Shown here in pieces: positions 8,042 through 17,799 of a DNA stretch of 64,000 nucleotides. Each line of letters starts with the position of its first letter. Position 1 is the first letter of the stretch. Source of the DNA: DHVE2 group archaeon (GTDB lineage: Archaea; Thermoplasmatota; Thermoplasmata; Thermoplasmatales; Aciduliprofundaceae); the NCBI GenBank assembly GCA_027023265.1, contig JALVVV010000049.1, positions 62,001 to 126,000 of the forward strand, given 5' to 3'. Position numbers and translations under genes: made by a program. The notes below the pieces were generated by a model. It had not been told where the DNA came from. It ran no database searches and worked only from the letters and a program-made list of their open reading frames with translations.

Positions 8042-8719
8042 TTATATTTTTAATAAATATCCATTCTCCCGCAGCCACTCTGCCCTTTCTTCGTAATCGG
8101 GTAGCACCACGCGCACCGCGTTCCAGAAATTTTTAGTGTGGTTCTTCACCCTAAGGTGCACCAGCTCGTGTACCACCACGTAGTCCACTACGTTTATCGG
8201 AGCCATTATCAGGCGCCACGAAAAGTTTATGTTGCCGCTCGGAGAGCATGAACCCCACCTGCGCCGAGCATCTGTGATGTTTATCTTGTTGTATTTTAAC
8301 CCCATCATATTTGAATAGAACTTTGCACGCTCTTCGATCTTCTCATACGCTTTACTCTTGTACCAATCCACGAACACCTCTCTAGCATTTAGAAGGTATT
8401 GTTTAGATAAATAGAAATACCCCTGCAACTTTAAAGGAACATCTTGGGACTCTACAATTTTCAACCTGTAATTGCGCCCAAGATACAAAAACCCCTCTCC
8501 ATTCACAAACTCTTTCTCTTTGAATGGCGGGTCTCTAGACTTCACCTCTTCCAATTTCTTCTTGATCCACGGTTCTTTCTCTGCAAGCATCTTTTGTATT
8601 ACCGCATCACTGGCGTTCTTGGGCGCTCTCACTTCAACAGTACCATCATCCAAAACACGAATCGCTATTGTCTTTCTGTTGGTTCTGATTATGCGGTCCA
8701 CATCCACGATGCTCCTCAC
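8042..8719 (-). CDS. YgjP/DUF45-type zinc metallopeptidase
   Basis: 225 aa. The zincin motif is VVHELVHLRVKNH (HExxH, ~residue 187), followed by a Glu-containing segment (PDYEERAEWLREN). The Arg/Trp region RRRWGSC before it is diagnostic for YgjP. It starts at GTG 8719 inside a GTGA overlap with the HsdR stop, preceded by GGGGGGTGAGG, so translation is coupled. It is the last gene of the RM operon. YgjP-like peptidases are frequent next to type I RM genes; a role in turnover of the restriction complex is inference. Confidence 0.9.
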   Translation of the reverse strand: MRSIVDVDRIIRTNRKTIAIRVLDDGTVEVRAPKNASDAVIQKMLAEKEPWIKKKLEEVKSRDPPFKEKEFVNGEGFLYLGRNYRLKIVESQDVPLKLQGYFYLSKQYLLNAREVFVDWYKSKAYEKIEERAKFYSNMMGLKYNKINITDARRRWGSCSPSGNINFSWRLIMAPINVVDYVVVHELVHLRVKNHTKNFWNAVRVVLPDYEERAEWLRENGYLLKI

Positions 8720-11700
8720 CCCCCGTACAAATGCGCTGACAGTTCCATCAGCTTTTGTGCGATTTCGTTTCTTTTCTTTAATATCTCTTTTTTGTTGGGT
8801 AACCCTCTGATTGCGGGAAGCAGAATCTTGTTAATGATATAGCTCCGCACCTTCTTCTGCGCCACATCGTTCTCCCAGAAATCTACCTGCATAACAGACT
8901 CTTTAATGAGAGAAACTATGTCTTTTGTAAGAGCTACAAGAAGATCTATGTCCTCCTTTTTCATTTTTTCCGTGTCTATTTTTCCAAATATCTCCCTCTT
9001 TAACAACCCAAAATACGGCATCTCTTTTTGCGGGTCTAACCCGAACGTGTTTTCTGCAGCCCTGCCTCGCTTCATCTTTTCTCGCAATATCTTTAGCTGC
9101 TCTGAAAGCAGTTCCCAGTTACTTTTGTACTCTTCAATTATTCTTTTTAAAATCTCAGAGAACCTTTCGTACAACTCTGGGTCTTCTTCAAAATGCTTGA
9201 TTATGTACTCTCTAATTGCATACTCCAGCTCCTGTGCCCTAGGTTTTGCTGGCTTTTCATCTAATTTATCTATAAAATCGTCTGCGAATAATGGGGTGGG
9301 TGGAATCTTTGGATTTACTCCCTTCGACACCAGATACTCTTCCACAATCTCTCTTATCTTCTTGCTTGCATCTCTCAAGCTCAGCTTATCGTCTCTGTAC
9401 TGATTTCTAGCACTTGCTTTTATGTAATTGAGAATTTTCAAGTCTGGAGCGTACTTGAGCGCTTTTGGATCTGGCAAAACCTTATCCATAGCGCGGTTAA
9501 ATCTCCGCACCAGCGCAATAAACTCGTTTCGAGTCTCTTCGTCAACAAGCAGATCCACGCTTTCTTCTATGTCCCCCCTCCAGTTTTCTACTCCGTATTT
9601 TTTGAAAAATCCCTCTATTTCCGCGTGAATTAGCTCCAGTTCATCGTAAGCTTTGTTCTTGTTCATTACCACCGAAGAAATCTCATCCACGTCCTCGTTG
9701 GCGTATATGGCCAGTGCCTTACGCAGGTGCTTGAGCACTCCCACATAGTCAACCACAAACCCGCAGCTCTTGTTTTCGTATACTCTATTCACCCTTGCAA
9801 TAGCCTGCAGCAGGTTATGGTCCCTCAACACGTTGTCCAGATACATTACCTGCTCAATGGGCGCATCGAACCCAGTTATGAGCATCTTGTTCACTACAAT
9901 TATGCCCACATCCCCAGATATGCCCCGCTCGTCATGCGTATTAAACGGAATCTTGAAACTCTTGATTATCATATCGTGCTTGCTGGGATCCGTGTACTTT
10001 TTCATCTCTGGGTCATCGTTTGGTGAGCCGGATATTACCACTTCTATGCGCATCTTTTTGAGAGTGTCTAAATCTATGTTCTTCGGATTGCGCTTTTCCA
10101 GCTCTTCTATCTTCTGTTTTAGCGCCTCTTCCAGTGCAAGCTTGTATCTGATCGCCGCGAGCCTCGATACAGCCACTACTTGAGCTTTGAAGCCGTTTGG
10201 ATAAACATGGGTGAGATAATGCTCAATCATATCCTTCGCTTTGTCTTTTATTACATTATTATCTTCCAGATACGCTTTCCATGTGTACCGGCCCATTATT
10301 TTTGCTCGCTCGTCTTTGTCCACGGCGGCAAACACATCTTCAAACTTGGCGTTGGCCGCCTCTTCGTCACTGAGCTCGGCACTATGCACCCGACCCTCGT
10401 ACACTATCTCCACAGTGACTCCGTCTTCCACCGCCTGCCGGATGCTGTATTTGTCTATGTAATCTCCAAACGTTCTCTCAGTCTTGTCGATGGGCGTGCC
10501 CGTGAACGCCAATCTCGTAGCGCGGGGAAGCGCCTTTCTCAGATTTGCGCCCAGATATTTGTATTGTGTTCTATGCGCCTCGTCAATCATTATTAAAATC
10601 TTCTCAGAGGGATTCAATACAGGAAACTCAGATTTCAATTCTCTCTCTTGAAACTTATGCACCATGCCCATCACTATGTCCGGGGTATCGGTGCGAAGCA
10701 GTTCTTTTAAGTGCTGTATGCTCGATGCCAGATTGACCGTGTACCCTATGCTGCCAGCAGTATCCTTTAACTGCTTTTGCAGCGATTTTCTATCTGTTAT
10801 GAGAACAACTTTCCAGCCACGGAGCTCTTCGTCGTGATTCATTGCGCGGATGGTAAACACCATTGTAAGCGATTTGCCCGAGCCCTGTGTGTGCCAGATT
10901 ATGCCCCCGCGCTCTTCGGGAGTTTTTCCCTCTTTTAATCGCTTTATTATTTTCTTCACTGCTCTATACTGCTGGTACCGGGGCACTACCTTTATCGTTT
11001 TATCTTCATCATCTTTGAACACGGTGAACGTGTGCAGTATGTCCACGAGGTTGGATTTGGAGAGCATGCCAAGAATCAGCACCTGCTGACTAGTGTAAGC
11101 GGAGGTGTCCATATTTATGTCCTGAAGCTTGTGGGGGTACGGGTCTTTCCACTCTACAAAGTGCTCGGGATTGGCCGTGATTGAGCCGTACTTTGCCACC
11201 TGATTGGTAGTCGCAATCATGAACAGATTGTACCAGAACAGCTTCTCGTTTCCTTCTTTTACCCCTCTGCGATTTGAATAGCGCATGAGCTGCGTTATGG
11301 CTTCATTTATCGGGTCGGATATTGCCGGAGACTTGCACTCTATAACAACGAGAGGCATGCCGTTCACGAATAGCACGATGTCCGGAATGATATGGGTTTC
11401 CTTGCCTGTGATGTTTACCTTGTACTGCGATATCGCAACGAAGGAGTTGTTCTCCGGATGCTGGAAATCTATGTAATGCGCAACTGCGTTCTTCTCTCCC
11501 GTCTCTTTGCTCTCGCCCACCGCATAGCCTTCTAAAAGCAGATCGTGAATCTCGCGATTCGACTCAATAAGTGAATTTGCCTCAGGCGTGGTTATTCTCC
11601 TCACCGCCTGAGCAATCTGCGTCTCGTCCATCCACGGATTGATTCGTTTCAGAGATTCTCGCAGTTCGTCTTCAAGAATTACGGTTCTAAAACTCTCGCG

Positions 11701-11874
11701 AAATTTTATCTTTTTTCCATAAACCGGCTCGCCCCTGCTGTTAAACTTTACTATCTCTCTCACATCCCGCGGGTCTCCCTTGTTCTGCCTGTAAACTTTC
11801 CAGCCCTGCCTAAGCAGTTGCTGAAGAAACGTATTTTCCACGTAATGTTCCTCATCCAGCTTGGCGTAGGTCAT
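8716..11874 (-). CDS. hsdR: Type I restriction enzyme HsdR (nuclease and translocase)
   Basis: 1052 aa. The N-terminal PD-(D/E)XK nuclease is visible as IIPDIVLF then VVIECKSP (D165, E179, K181). The SF2 motor has HTQGSGKSLT (Walker A), MIDEAHRTQ (motif II) and FTGTPIDKTERTFG (motif III), then GFDAP and QAIARVNR motifs. A helical C-terminal domain for assembly with HsdM/HsdS follows. It pulls in DNA and cleaves unmethylated foreign DNA together with the HsdM2-HsdS complex. Full length; all key residues are present. The ATG at 11874 lies 7 nt after the HEPN gene stop. Confidence 0.96.
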   Translation of the reverse strand: MTYAKLDEEHYVENTFLQQLLRQGWKVYRQNKGDPRDVREIVKFNSRGEPVYGKKIKFRESFRTVILEDELRESLKRINPWMDETQIAQAVRRITTPEANSLIESNREIHDLLLEGYAVGESKETGEKNAVAHYIDFQHPENNSFVAISQYKVNITGKETHIIPDIVLFVNGMPLVVIECKSPAISDPINEAITQLMRYSNRRGVKEGNEKLFWYNLFMIATTNQVAKYGSITANPEHFVEWKDPYPHKLQDINMDTSAYTSQQVLILGMLSKSNLVDILHTFTVFKDDEDKTIKVVPRYQQYRAVKKIIKRLKEGKTPEERGGIIWHTQGSGKSLTMVFTIRAMNHDEELRGWKVVLITDRKSLQKQLKDTAGSIGYTVNLASSIQHLKELLRTDTPDIVMGMVHKFQERELKSEFPVLNPSEKILIMIDEAHRTQYKYLGANLRKALPRATRLAFTGTPIDKTERTFGDYIDKYSIRQAVEDGVTVEIVYEGRVHSAELSDEEAANAKFEDVFAAVDKDERAKIMGRYTWKAYLEDNNVIKDKAKDMIEHYLTHVYPNGFKAQVVAVSRLAAIRYKLALEEALKQKIEELEKRNPKNIDLDTLKKMRIEVVISGSPNDDPEMKKYTDPSKHDMIIKSFKIPFNTHDERGISGDVGIIVVNKMLITGFDAPIEQVMYLDNVLRDHNLLQAIARVNRVYENKSCGFVVDYVGVLKHLRKALAIYANEDVDEISSVVMNKNKAYDELELIHAEIEGFFKKYGVENWRGDIEESVDLLVDEETRNEFIALVRRFNRAMDKVLPDPKALKYAPDLKILNYIKASARNQYRDDKLSLRDASKKIREIVEEYLVSKGVNPKIPPTPLFADDFIDKLDEKPAKPRAQELEYAIREYIIKHFEEDPELYERFSEILKRIIEEYKSNWELLSEQLKILREKMKRGRAAENTFGLDPQKEMPYFGLLKREIFGKIDTEKMKKEDIDLLVALTKDIVSLIKESVMQVDFWENDVAQKKVRSYIINKILLPAIRGLPNKKEILKKRNEIAQKLMELSAHLYGG

Positions 11875-11881
11875 GCTGCAC

Positions 11882-12796
11882 TCACTTGTCTCCTCTATTC
11901 ATTAACTCCTCCAAAGCATTTAAACATTTTTCTGTAACATCTAGTATGAAATGCTCCTCTTTCACAAAATTGTATTTTTCAGGCAAGTACTCCCATGGCT
12001 CCGGCGCCTTCTCATTCTCACAGCGAGGGTAACGAGTAAATGCCTCATGCGGAAATGTTAGAGCGGAGAGCATATAAAGTGTAACTGTGAGGGGGACAGT
12101 GATAGCAACATCTGCAACTTCTTTTGTGACCACATCCCTTTTATCAATTAGCATAACCCTTAATTCCTCTGGAATATCTTCATTTTCTAAAGTTCTGTAT
12201 GCCTCTTCAATAATTTTGTTGATTTGCTTGTAGTCCATAGAATTGTCAAAAGCCACAGACGCTCCTTTCAAAAATTCTTTGAAATAATTGTCTAAATCCA
12301 TGAGTTCTCTTCCTTCTTTCAAATCTTTAACAACTTCGAAAGCCTTATGAAACTTCCTTTTTTCTTCCTTTGGAATTAGCTGCTTTCCCGTTGCCTCTTT
12401 ATGGATTTTATCTATTCTTTCCATCACCTCATTAAACATTTTAATTATTAGTTTAACGCTTTCATGTGTGCGTGCTTTGTTGTCTATGCAGAAATCATTG
12501 GACGTGAGTTTTCCAAGCATTATCAGTAGTGCTTTAACCATCTTCTCAATGGCCTGCTCTAGATGATATACAGATAAGTTATAAATTCTGCAATCGTAGA
12601 GGATTCGGGCAGCTTTTATATCATCTCTGGCAACTTTCAGAAAACCCTCTGCAAACTCCCTGTCCCTCGGGGCAGGCTCTTTAAGGGAAATTGTCTCTAC
12701 AAGCTCCTGAAACTTGCGCTCATCAGCCATAGCGATATTTGCGGCCCCCTCAATAAGAAGTTCAGTTTTTCCCTCAACTGGATCTTTCTTTTCCAT
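11882..12796 (-). CDS. HEPN-domain protein within the RM operon
   Basis: About 304 aa. Residues ~55-130 match the HEPN fold: VARDDIKAARILYDCRIYNLSVYH then LEQAIEKMVKALLI and THESVKLI, the typical helical array. A clean catalytic RxxxxH is not evident, so RNase activity is uncertain. The C-terminal ~170 residues are not recognised. ATG 12796 has GGAGG at 8-nt spacing, while the track's ATG 12802 has only 2 nt. It overlaps the hsdS end by ~23 nt. HEPN proteins often act as RNases or scaffolds in anti-virus systems; its place between hsdS and hsdR suggests an accessory defence role. Confidence 0.78.
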   Translation of the reverse strand: MEKKDPVEGKTELLIEGAANIAMADERKFQELVETISLKEPAPRDREFAEGFLKVARDDIKAARILYDCRIYNLSVYHLEQAIEKMVKALLIMLGKLTSNDFCIDNKARTHESVKLIIKMFNEVMERIDKIHKEATGKQLIPKEEKRKFHKAFEVVKDLKEGRELMDLDNYFKEFLKGASVAFDNSMDYKQINKIIEEAYRTLENEDIPEELRVMLIDKRDVVTKEVADVAITVPLTVTLYMLSALTFPHEAFTRYPRCENEKAPEPWEYLPEKYNFVKEEHFILDVTEKCLNALEELMNRGDK

Positions 12797-14105
12797 TACC
12801 ATCTCCTCCGTTCAGCAGCTGCGTAACCCTCACCCTCCCAGTGAGCAGGTCTTCCATCAATCCTCTTTTTTCCCTCTCTAGCTTTTCTTTATACATCTCC
12901 TCCTTCTCAATCACCGCGTCAATCTGAGATAGGATCTCAGCGATGCGCTTCTGCTCGGGGAGCGGGGGGAGAGGAAGTTTGAATTTTACAAAATCTCTCT
13001 GATATAGATGGTTTATTGTAGAACCTGCTTGAAGTATATCTATAAATCTATCAAAAATGGGTGAAGTTAACACGTAATACAAATATTTGGGATAATACGC
13101 ATTTTCTAATGGCCTTAAAATGAAAACTCCAGTGCCTAATGTTGCAGGTTTAGGGAGCTTATCAATATATGCCACTTTTCCTATTGTCCCATCTTTTGTA
13201 ACTAAAACTTCATTTCCTTTAAGTTGAATATTTTTATCCATTTCATATCTTCTTCTCGTCACATATACACATGTTTCCCAATCAATTTGACCATTTTTAA
13301 AATTTATTCCAGTCACTAAATAGTATTTACCATCTTCCAGATATTCTTGGGTAGTCAACCCTTGCCAGCCAATTCTTCCCTTTAAAAAGCTTATCTTACC
13401 CAATTCCACAACCTCCCACTCCTCTGGAATCCTGCCCAGTGGCGAGTCCTTGAACCTGTGCGTCTCCTTGCTGCGGCTCTTTCCGTTCTCATCAATGCCC
13501 CGTGTCAGCAAGTCCTGCATCAGGCCATACTTAATGCGCTTGTACTTCTCAATGATTGCGTCCGTCTTCTCTATGGCCCGGTCCACCGTCTCCAGAATCT
13601 CCGCGATCTTGCGCTGCTCGGGGAGAGGTGGTTTTAGTACATAAAAATTCTTGATAAAACTGGAAGGTAGACCTGGTTGAGCAGAGCCAGTAATTCTATC
13701 TTTTATTTGTTTTTGTCCAAATGATGATAAAAACCAATAAAATAAATATTTCTGATCAAAAAGTTTAGTACTCCTTACGATGAATAGGTGTTCATTTATT
13801 GCAATTTCAGGAGAGAACATTTCTCTAACTATTGCTACTTTGCCTGTATTTGCCCCATCTTTGTTTATTAGAATATCCCATCTTTTTACTTTTCCTTTTC
13901 TCATCTTTCTGAAAAAACTCTCAGGAATGTATTTTGCATTATCTTCTGTAAATTTAACTCTCCCGTCGTTTGTTATATGCTCGCCACCTAAACTTGGAAT
14001 CTGGCCTTCATCCAAAGCCCCCCCTGAGGGTCGGATGCCTGATATTAAAACAACATCACGCTCTATCGATACTTTTCTCCAGTCTTGGGGAATATTCACT
14101 AACAT
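12774..14105 (-). CDS. hsdS: Type I restriction specificity subunit HsdS
   Basis: About 443 aa. Two target-recognition domains are each followed by the conserved helical spacer: LPEQRKIAEILETVDRAIEK (first half) and LPEQKRIAEILSQIDAVIEK (second half), ending MEDLLTGRVRV. Each TRD recognises one half of a bipartite DNA site. I moved the start from 14186 to ATG 14105 (MLVNIPQDW) because this is the usual HsdS N-terminus and the longer form overlaps the upstream gene. Its sequence cannot tell me which site is methylated. Confidence 0.93.
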   Translation of the reverse strand: MLVNIPQDWRKVSIERDVVLISGIRPSGGALDEGQIPSLGGEHITNDGRVKFTEDNAKYIPESFFRKMRKGKVKRWDILINKDGANTGKVAIVREMFSPEIAINEHLFIVRSTKLFDQKYLFYWFLSSFGQKQIKDRITGSAQPGLPSSFIKNFYVLKPPLPEQRKIAEILETVDRAIEKTDAIIEKYKRIKYGLMQDLLTRGIDENGKSRSKETHRFKDSPLGRIPEEWEVVELGKISFLKGRIGWQGLTTQEYLEDGKYYLVTGINFKNGQIDWETCVYVTRRRYEMDKNIQLKGNEVLVTKDGTIGKVAYIDKLPKPATLGTGVFILRPLENAYYPKYLYYVLTSPIFDRFIDILQAGSTINHLYQRDFVKFKLPLPPLPEQKRIAEILSQIDAVIEKEEMYKEKLEREKRGLMEDLLTGRVRVTQLLNGGDGNGKERSS

Positions 14106-14112
14106 ATCTTTG

Positions 14113-14655
14113 CTAAATCCTCTCACCCCCTTCAAAAAATTGCACATCTGTAACTTCATTCTTGCCAAACTCAAGATAAATGCCATATTTATAGTTCAAT
14201 TCCTTAGTAAACGCTTTTAATTTTTTAAAGTCTTTGAAATCATCATTTTTATTTTGAGTTGCAGGGTTGCTTGCTTTCTTCACCTCTATAACTAAAAAAT
14301 TATGTTTATTTGTCCCTCTTTTGTGCACAATTATGTCAGGAAAGACAGTATTTCCATTAGGATCGTCCGAGGATGTGTTTTCTACCTCTAGATTTAATCT
14401 TTTTACAACATATTCCCTGTCCATAACTCTATCCGGCATTCTATTGTACTCACAATCTACATTATATTCAGGATACTCCCTTTGTAGATATTCCGCGAGC
14501 TTATGCGTTATCGTCCTTTCATTGAGTTCATTCTCAAGTAAAAAACTCTCATTTTTAGAAAAATCTTTAACAGCGTTTACAAAACCGCTCATATTTTCCC
14601 ATGTCTCTGGGATTTTTTCGATTTTTGTCACACTATATCTTTCCTCGTCTCCCAT
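14113..14655 (-). CDS. PD-(D/E)XK-like protein in the RM operon
   Basis: 180 aa. VFPDIIVHKRGTNKHN followed by FLVIEVKKAS is a restriction-endonuclease-fold core (PD...ExK). An N-terminal helical segment (NERTITHKLAEYLQREYPEY, then NVDCEYNR) belongs to a family often found near RM and abortive-infection genes. It starts at ATG 14655 just after the membrane-protein stop, with SD-like GGTGGTGTGAG. It could be a nuclease or a DNA-binding partner of HsdR; activity is unproven. Confidence 0.8.
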   Translation of the reverse strand: MGDEERYSVTKIEKIPETWENMSGFVNAVKDFSKNESFLLENELNERTITHKLAEYLQREYPEYNVDCEYNRMPDRVMDREYVVKRLNLEVENTSSDDPNGNTVFPDIIVHKRGTNKHNFLVIEVKKASNPATQNKNDDFKDFKKLKAFTKELNYKYGIYLEFGKNEVTDVQFFEGGERI

Positions 14656-14656
14656 C

Positions 14657-14980
14657 TCACACCACCAGTATTATAATTCCCACGATTACAGAGCAATATG
14701 CCCAATTAATTACATAGAATATTTCGGGAAGGCTCTCTTTGACACCATAGGAGATAATTGCAATAATACCCACTATTAACCCAATATCTGCATATACAAC
14801 AAGCCAAAAGTTCTCTATGCCACGTGTGGCAAGGTATGTGTTTAGAGCTATTACATTGACAAAGGTCGCTGGCCTAGACACAAACTCCTTTTCCACGAGG
14901 AAACCTATCAAAAGCATACTCAATGGGCCAATTTTGTCGAGCCACACGGGTGGAATTGCAGAGAACCATAGCCAGCTCAT
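14657..14980 (-). CDS. Small membrane protein in the RM operon
   Basis: 107 aa with about three hydrophobic segments (IGPLSMLLIGFLV; VVYADIGLIVGIIAIISY; CSVIVGIIILVV). It starts 3 nt after the hsdM stop with GGGGTGTG as SD, so it is part of the operon. Membrane proteins are not usual type I RM parts; a membrane-acting effector or anchor is possible, but no family is recognised. Confidence 0.72.
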   Translation of the reverse strand: MSWLWFSAIPPVWLDKIGPLSMLLIGFLVEKEFVSRPATFVNVIALNTYLATRGIENFWLVVYADIGLIVGIIAIISYGVKESLPEIFYVINWAYCSVIVGIIILVV

Positions 14981-14983
14981 ATA

Positions 14984-17476
14984 TCACACCCCGTAATACC
15001 CTAACCTCTCCAGGAACTCGTTCAGCTTTTGCACCTCTCCATCCCTCTCTTTCCGCAACTGCGTAATTGGCACGTGGTACTTGTCCCAGAGCTTCTCGAT
15101 TATACGCACCAGCTCCTTCTTCTCCCCGTTGAGGTACTTCTCCAAGTACTTTGCAATCGTGTCGTGGAACTTCTCAAGAATGAGCTCCTTTGCCTCATCG
15201 TCGCTCAGGCTCTTTCTCTTTATATCCACCAGTCCCTCCTTAACTTTGACCATCTGTTTCGTTCCCTCTTCCTTCTTGTACTTGCCCCGCAGTTCCTCCT
15301 CCTTCTTCTTCAGCGCCCTCTTTACTTTGCTCAGCTCCTTGTTCTTGGCGTCAATCTTCATCATAAGCTCCTGCAGCTTTCTTATCTCCCGCTCGGCAGA
15401 TTCTCCGCTGTACGCGCTCAGGTCTTTGATCTGCGATTTCAGGAACTCCATAACCTTCTTGGCGCTCTTCTTTCCGTTCTCTTCCTCGTCCCACTCTTCC
15501 ACTTCCTCAAGCAGCTCGTTCAACTCTCCCTCCAGCTCTGCTACCTTCGCCTCCAACTCTTCTATCTCCTCCTTCATTGCGGAGAAGTATTTCCTCTCAA
15601 TTCTCTCATCCTCTATCAATTTCCTGCTCCATCCCGAGGCGACCACCGACTTGAAATCGTACCTCAAATCTTCCCACCAGTTTGCAAACACGCCCGCAAC
15701 TTTGAACTCGTCCAGCACGCCGAGTGGAAGCAGCATTTCTTCCAAGCGGCTCATCGCCCTGCCCCTGAACTCCCATAAGTTGTTGTTATCCGGAAATTTC
15801 TCAATCTCTTTGTTTACCTCTCTCCACCACTCATCCAGCTTGGTGAAATGCTCTCTGTAAACCTGCATCACTCCTTCTTGCTCTTCAACCAACTCTCGAA
15901 TTCTGCTTTTGTCATCAATTTCTCCTCTGAACTTAAAGTATTTTTCATCTTTGTCCACGAAGAACGCACTCGCGGAAACCCTGAACTTGTCCATCTCTCT
16001 TCGATATCGCTCCACCTCGCGCTTTGGCACACCGCCAACGAGATGCGCGTGCACATCCTCTATCTCCGGGTCTGGGGAGTTGTCTACGTATCTACGGATA
16101 TTAAGATTGAAATCATTCTCTTCAATCTCTTTAATATCCACGAGTCGTGAGTACTTGGGAATCTCCAGCTTGTTATAAAACACGGTAACTATCTTTTCGA
16201 TATCCTCCGGACGCAAATAGTTCTGGTTCCGGCCCTCGCCGTATTCTCTATCTGCGTTGATGAACAAAATCTTGTTTTTCATCTCCTTCGGTTTGTTCTT
16301 GTTTATAACTACCACACATGCGGGTATGCCCGTGTTGTAGAACAGCTTCGGTGGGAGCCCGATAATCGCCTCAATTATGTCATCCCTAACTATTCCCTCG
16401 CGTATGAGCTTCTCTGGACCACCGCGGAAAAGCACGCCGTGGGGCATTACTGTTGCCATTATGCCATCATCTTTCAAGCTTGCAATCATGTGCTGCAAAA
16501 ACATCAGGTCCGCTTTCTTGCTGCCCTTGGGCACTGAGCCGTACTTGAAGCGCTCAGGATACCGTACTTGCTCATTTGGAAAAACTTGCGAGAACGGCGG
16601 ATTTGCCAACACGCGATCAAATTGCTTGATGTAGCCGTTCTCCACAAATTTTGGAGTGACAAGCGTGTCATCGTTTTCAATGTGCGCGTCTGCGATGCCA
16701 TGCAGAATCATGTTCATCTTGCATATGGACCATGTCACCCCGTTATACTCTTGCCCATAGAGTGCAAGCTTGGATGGGTCTTCCCCCCTTTCTTCCACAT
16801 AGTGCCGCGCTTCAATTAGAAATCCTCCAGAGCCTACCGTTGGATCGTAAACGGTCATGCCTTCCCGTGGCTTGACCAGCCGCACCATGAGTTTCTTCAC
16901 ATGAGCGGGCGTGTAGAACTCTCCTCCCTTCTTGCCTGCAGAGTCGGCAAATTCTTTGAGCAAGTACTCGTAGGCAGCCCCAAGCAAGTCCGGAAACTCG
17001 AAATCTTCATTTCTTAATCGGTACTTGTTAAAATGGTGAATTAGATCCACAAGTTGCTTATCTTTTAACCGCGTCTTACCTTTTTGCTTGGTGAAATCTA
17101 TTGATTTAAGTACTCCGTCGAGCGTGTGGTTTGCCTCTTCAATGGCAGCAAGTGCTTTGTTCAGTTCCGAGCCCACATTCTCCTTGAGTTGCAATATGTT
17201 TTTCCATCGCGCCCGCTCAGGGACAAAGAAGGTCTCTCCGTAAATAGTATGGTCTTCAAGCAGTTCTTGAATATCGTCATCCGAGTATCCCAATTCACGA
17301 TAGTACTCTTCTAACTCCTCTCTTTTAGCATCAAACACATCGGAGAGACGCTTTAAAAACAGCATACCAAAGATGTATTCTTTGAACTCAGATGGGTCCA
17401 TCTTTCCGCGTAAAATGTCCGCAGCGGCAAATAAGTGATTCTCAAGCTGTTTAAGCGTAATTTTGTTGTTTGGCAT
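14984..17476 (-). CDS. hsdM: Type I DNA methyltransferase HsdM with long coiled-coil tail
   Basis: 830 aa. The N-terminal helical HsdM domain ([20 protein letters not shown]) is followed by [10 protein letters not shown], motif [12 protein letters not shown] (~residue 212, AdoMet binding) and motif IV NPPF (~288, adenine N6 chemistry). Residues ~530-780 form long coiled coils ([20 protein letters not shown]), which makes it longer than the ~500-aa norm. It leads the operon; SD-like GGGTGTT lies before ATG 17476. It methylates host DNA at the HsdS site and protects it from HsdR. Confidence 0.95.
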   Translation of the reverse strand: MPNNKITLKQLENHLFAAADILRGKMDPSEFKEYIFGMLFLKRLSDVFDAKREELEEYYRELGYSDDDIQELLEDHTIYGETFFVPERARWKNILQLKENVGSELNKALAAIEEANHTLDGVLKSIDFTKQKGKTRLKDKQLVDLIHHFNKYRLRNEDFEFPDLLGAAYEYLLKEFADSAGKKGGEFYTPAHVKKLMVRLVKPREGMTVYDPTVGSGGFLIEARHYVEERGEDPSKLALYGQEYNGVTWSICKMNMILHGIADAHIENDDTLVTPKFVENGYIKQFDRVLANPPFSQVFPNEQVRYPERFKYGSVPKGSKKADLMFLQHMIASLKDDGIMATVMPHGVLFRGGPEKLIREGIVRDDIIEAIIGLPPKLFYNTGIPACVVVINKNKPKEMKNKILFINADREYGEGRNQNYLRPEDIEKIVTVFYNKLEIPKYSRLVDIKEIEENDFNLNIRRYVDNSPDPEIEDVHAHLVGGVPKREVERYRREMDKFRVSASAFFVDKDEKYFKFRGEIDDKSRIRELVEEQEGVMQVYREHFTKLDEWWREVNKEIEKFPDNNNLWEFRGRAMSRLEEMLLPLGVLDEFKVAGVFANWWEDLRYDFKSVVASGWSRKLIEDERIERKYFSAMKEEIEELEAKVAELEGELNELLEEVEEWDEEENGKKSAKKVMEFLKSQIKDLSAYSGESAEREIRKLQELMMKIDAKNKELSKVKRALKKKEEELRGKYKKEEGTKQMVKVKEGLVDIKRKSLSDDEAKELILEKFHDTIAKYLEKYLNGEKKELVRIIEKLWDKYHVPITQLRKERDGEVQKLNEFLERLGYYGV

Positions 17477-17544
17477 GTTTTAACACCCTGTCGTATTAGT
17501 TAAGGAATAAAGGGAATAAAAAGGTTATGGCGAAGTTTTTATGA

Positions 17545-17799
17545 TTATATTCCAAAATCATCGCCTATATCTGGTGTCTTTCTATCTTCATCTGCGCTTT
17601 TATTAATCTCTTTCGATAGCTTAATTCTTTCTAATGTAAGGTCTACATAATTATCCATAGTACTCACAACTTCTCTTATCACATTCATAATTTCTTCTTC
17701 GTCAGATATGTCCAATTCATTTTTCACAGCAAGATATAATTTCTGAAGTAATTCATGTGATATCATATTTATAAAATCATTTTTTGTCTTATCATTCAT
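17545..17799 (-). CDS. Small acidic hypothetical protein
   Basis: 84 aa, mostly helical and acidic (ISDEEEIMNVIREVV), with no family recognised. Its ATG overlaps the end of the upstream gene by 8 nt, so the two are coupled. It ends ~70 bp before hsdM on the same strand, so read-through into the RM operon is possible. Confidence 0.6.
   Translation of the reverse strand: MNDKTKNDFINMISHELLQKLYLAVKNELDISDEEEIMNVIREVVSTMDNYVDLTLERIKLSKEINKSADEDRKTPDIGDDFGI

Noticed and set aside
8444-8842. 132-aa plus-strand ORF opposite YgjP/hsdR junction
   Set aside because: Spans two overlapping minus-strand genes with clear motifs; no supporting signal.
9770-10596. Plus-strand ORFs opposite hsdR
   Set aside because: hsdR has all motor motifs in the minus-strand frame; these ORFs have no starts or motifs.
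15029-15860. 249- and 259-aa plus-strand ORFs
   Set aside because: Shadows of the hsdM coiled-coil tail, rich in Leu or Ser as expected from reversed GAR/AAR codons.
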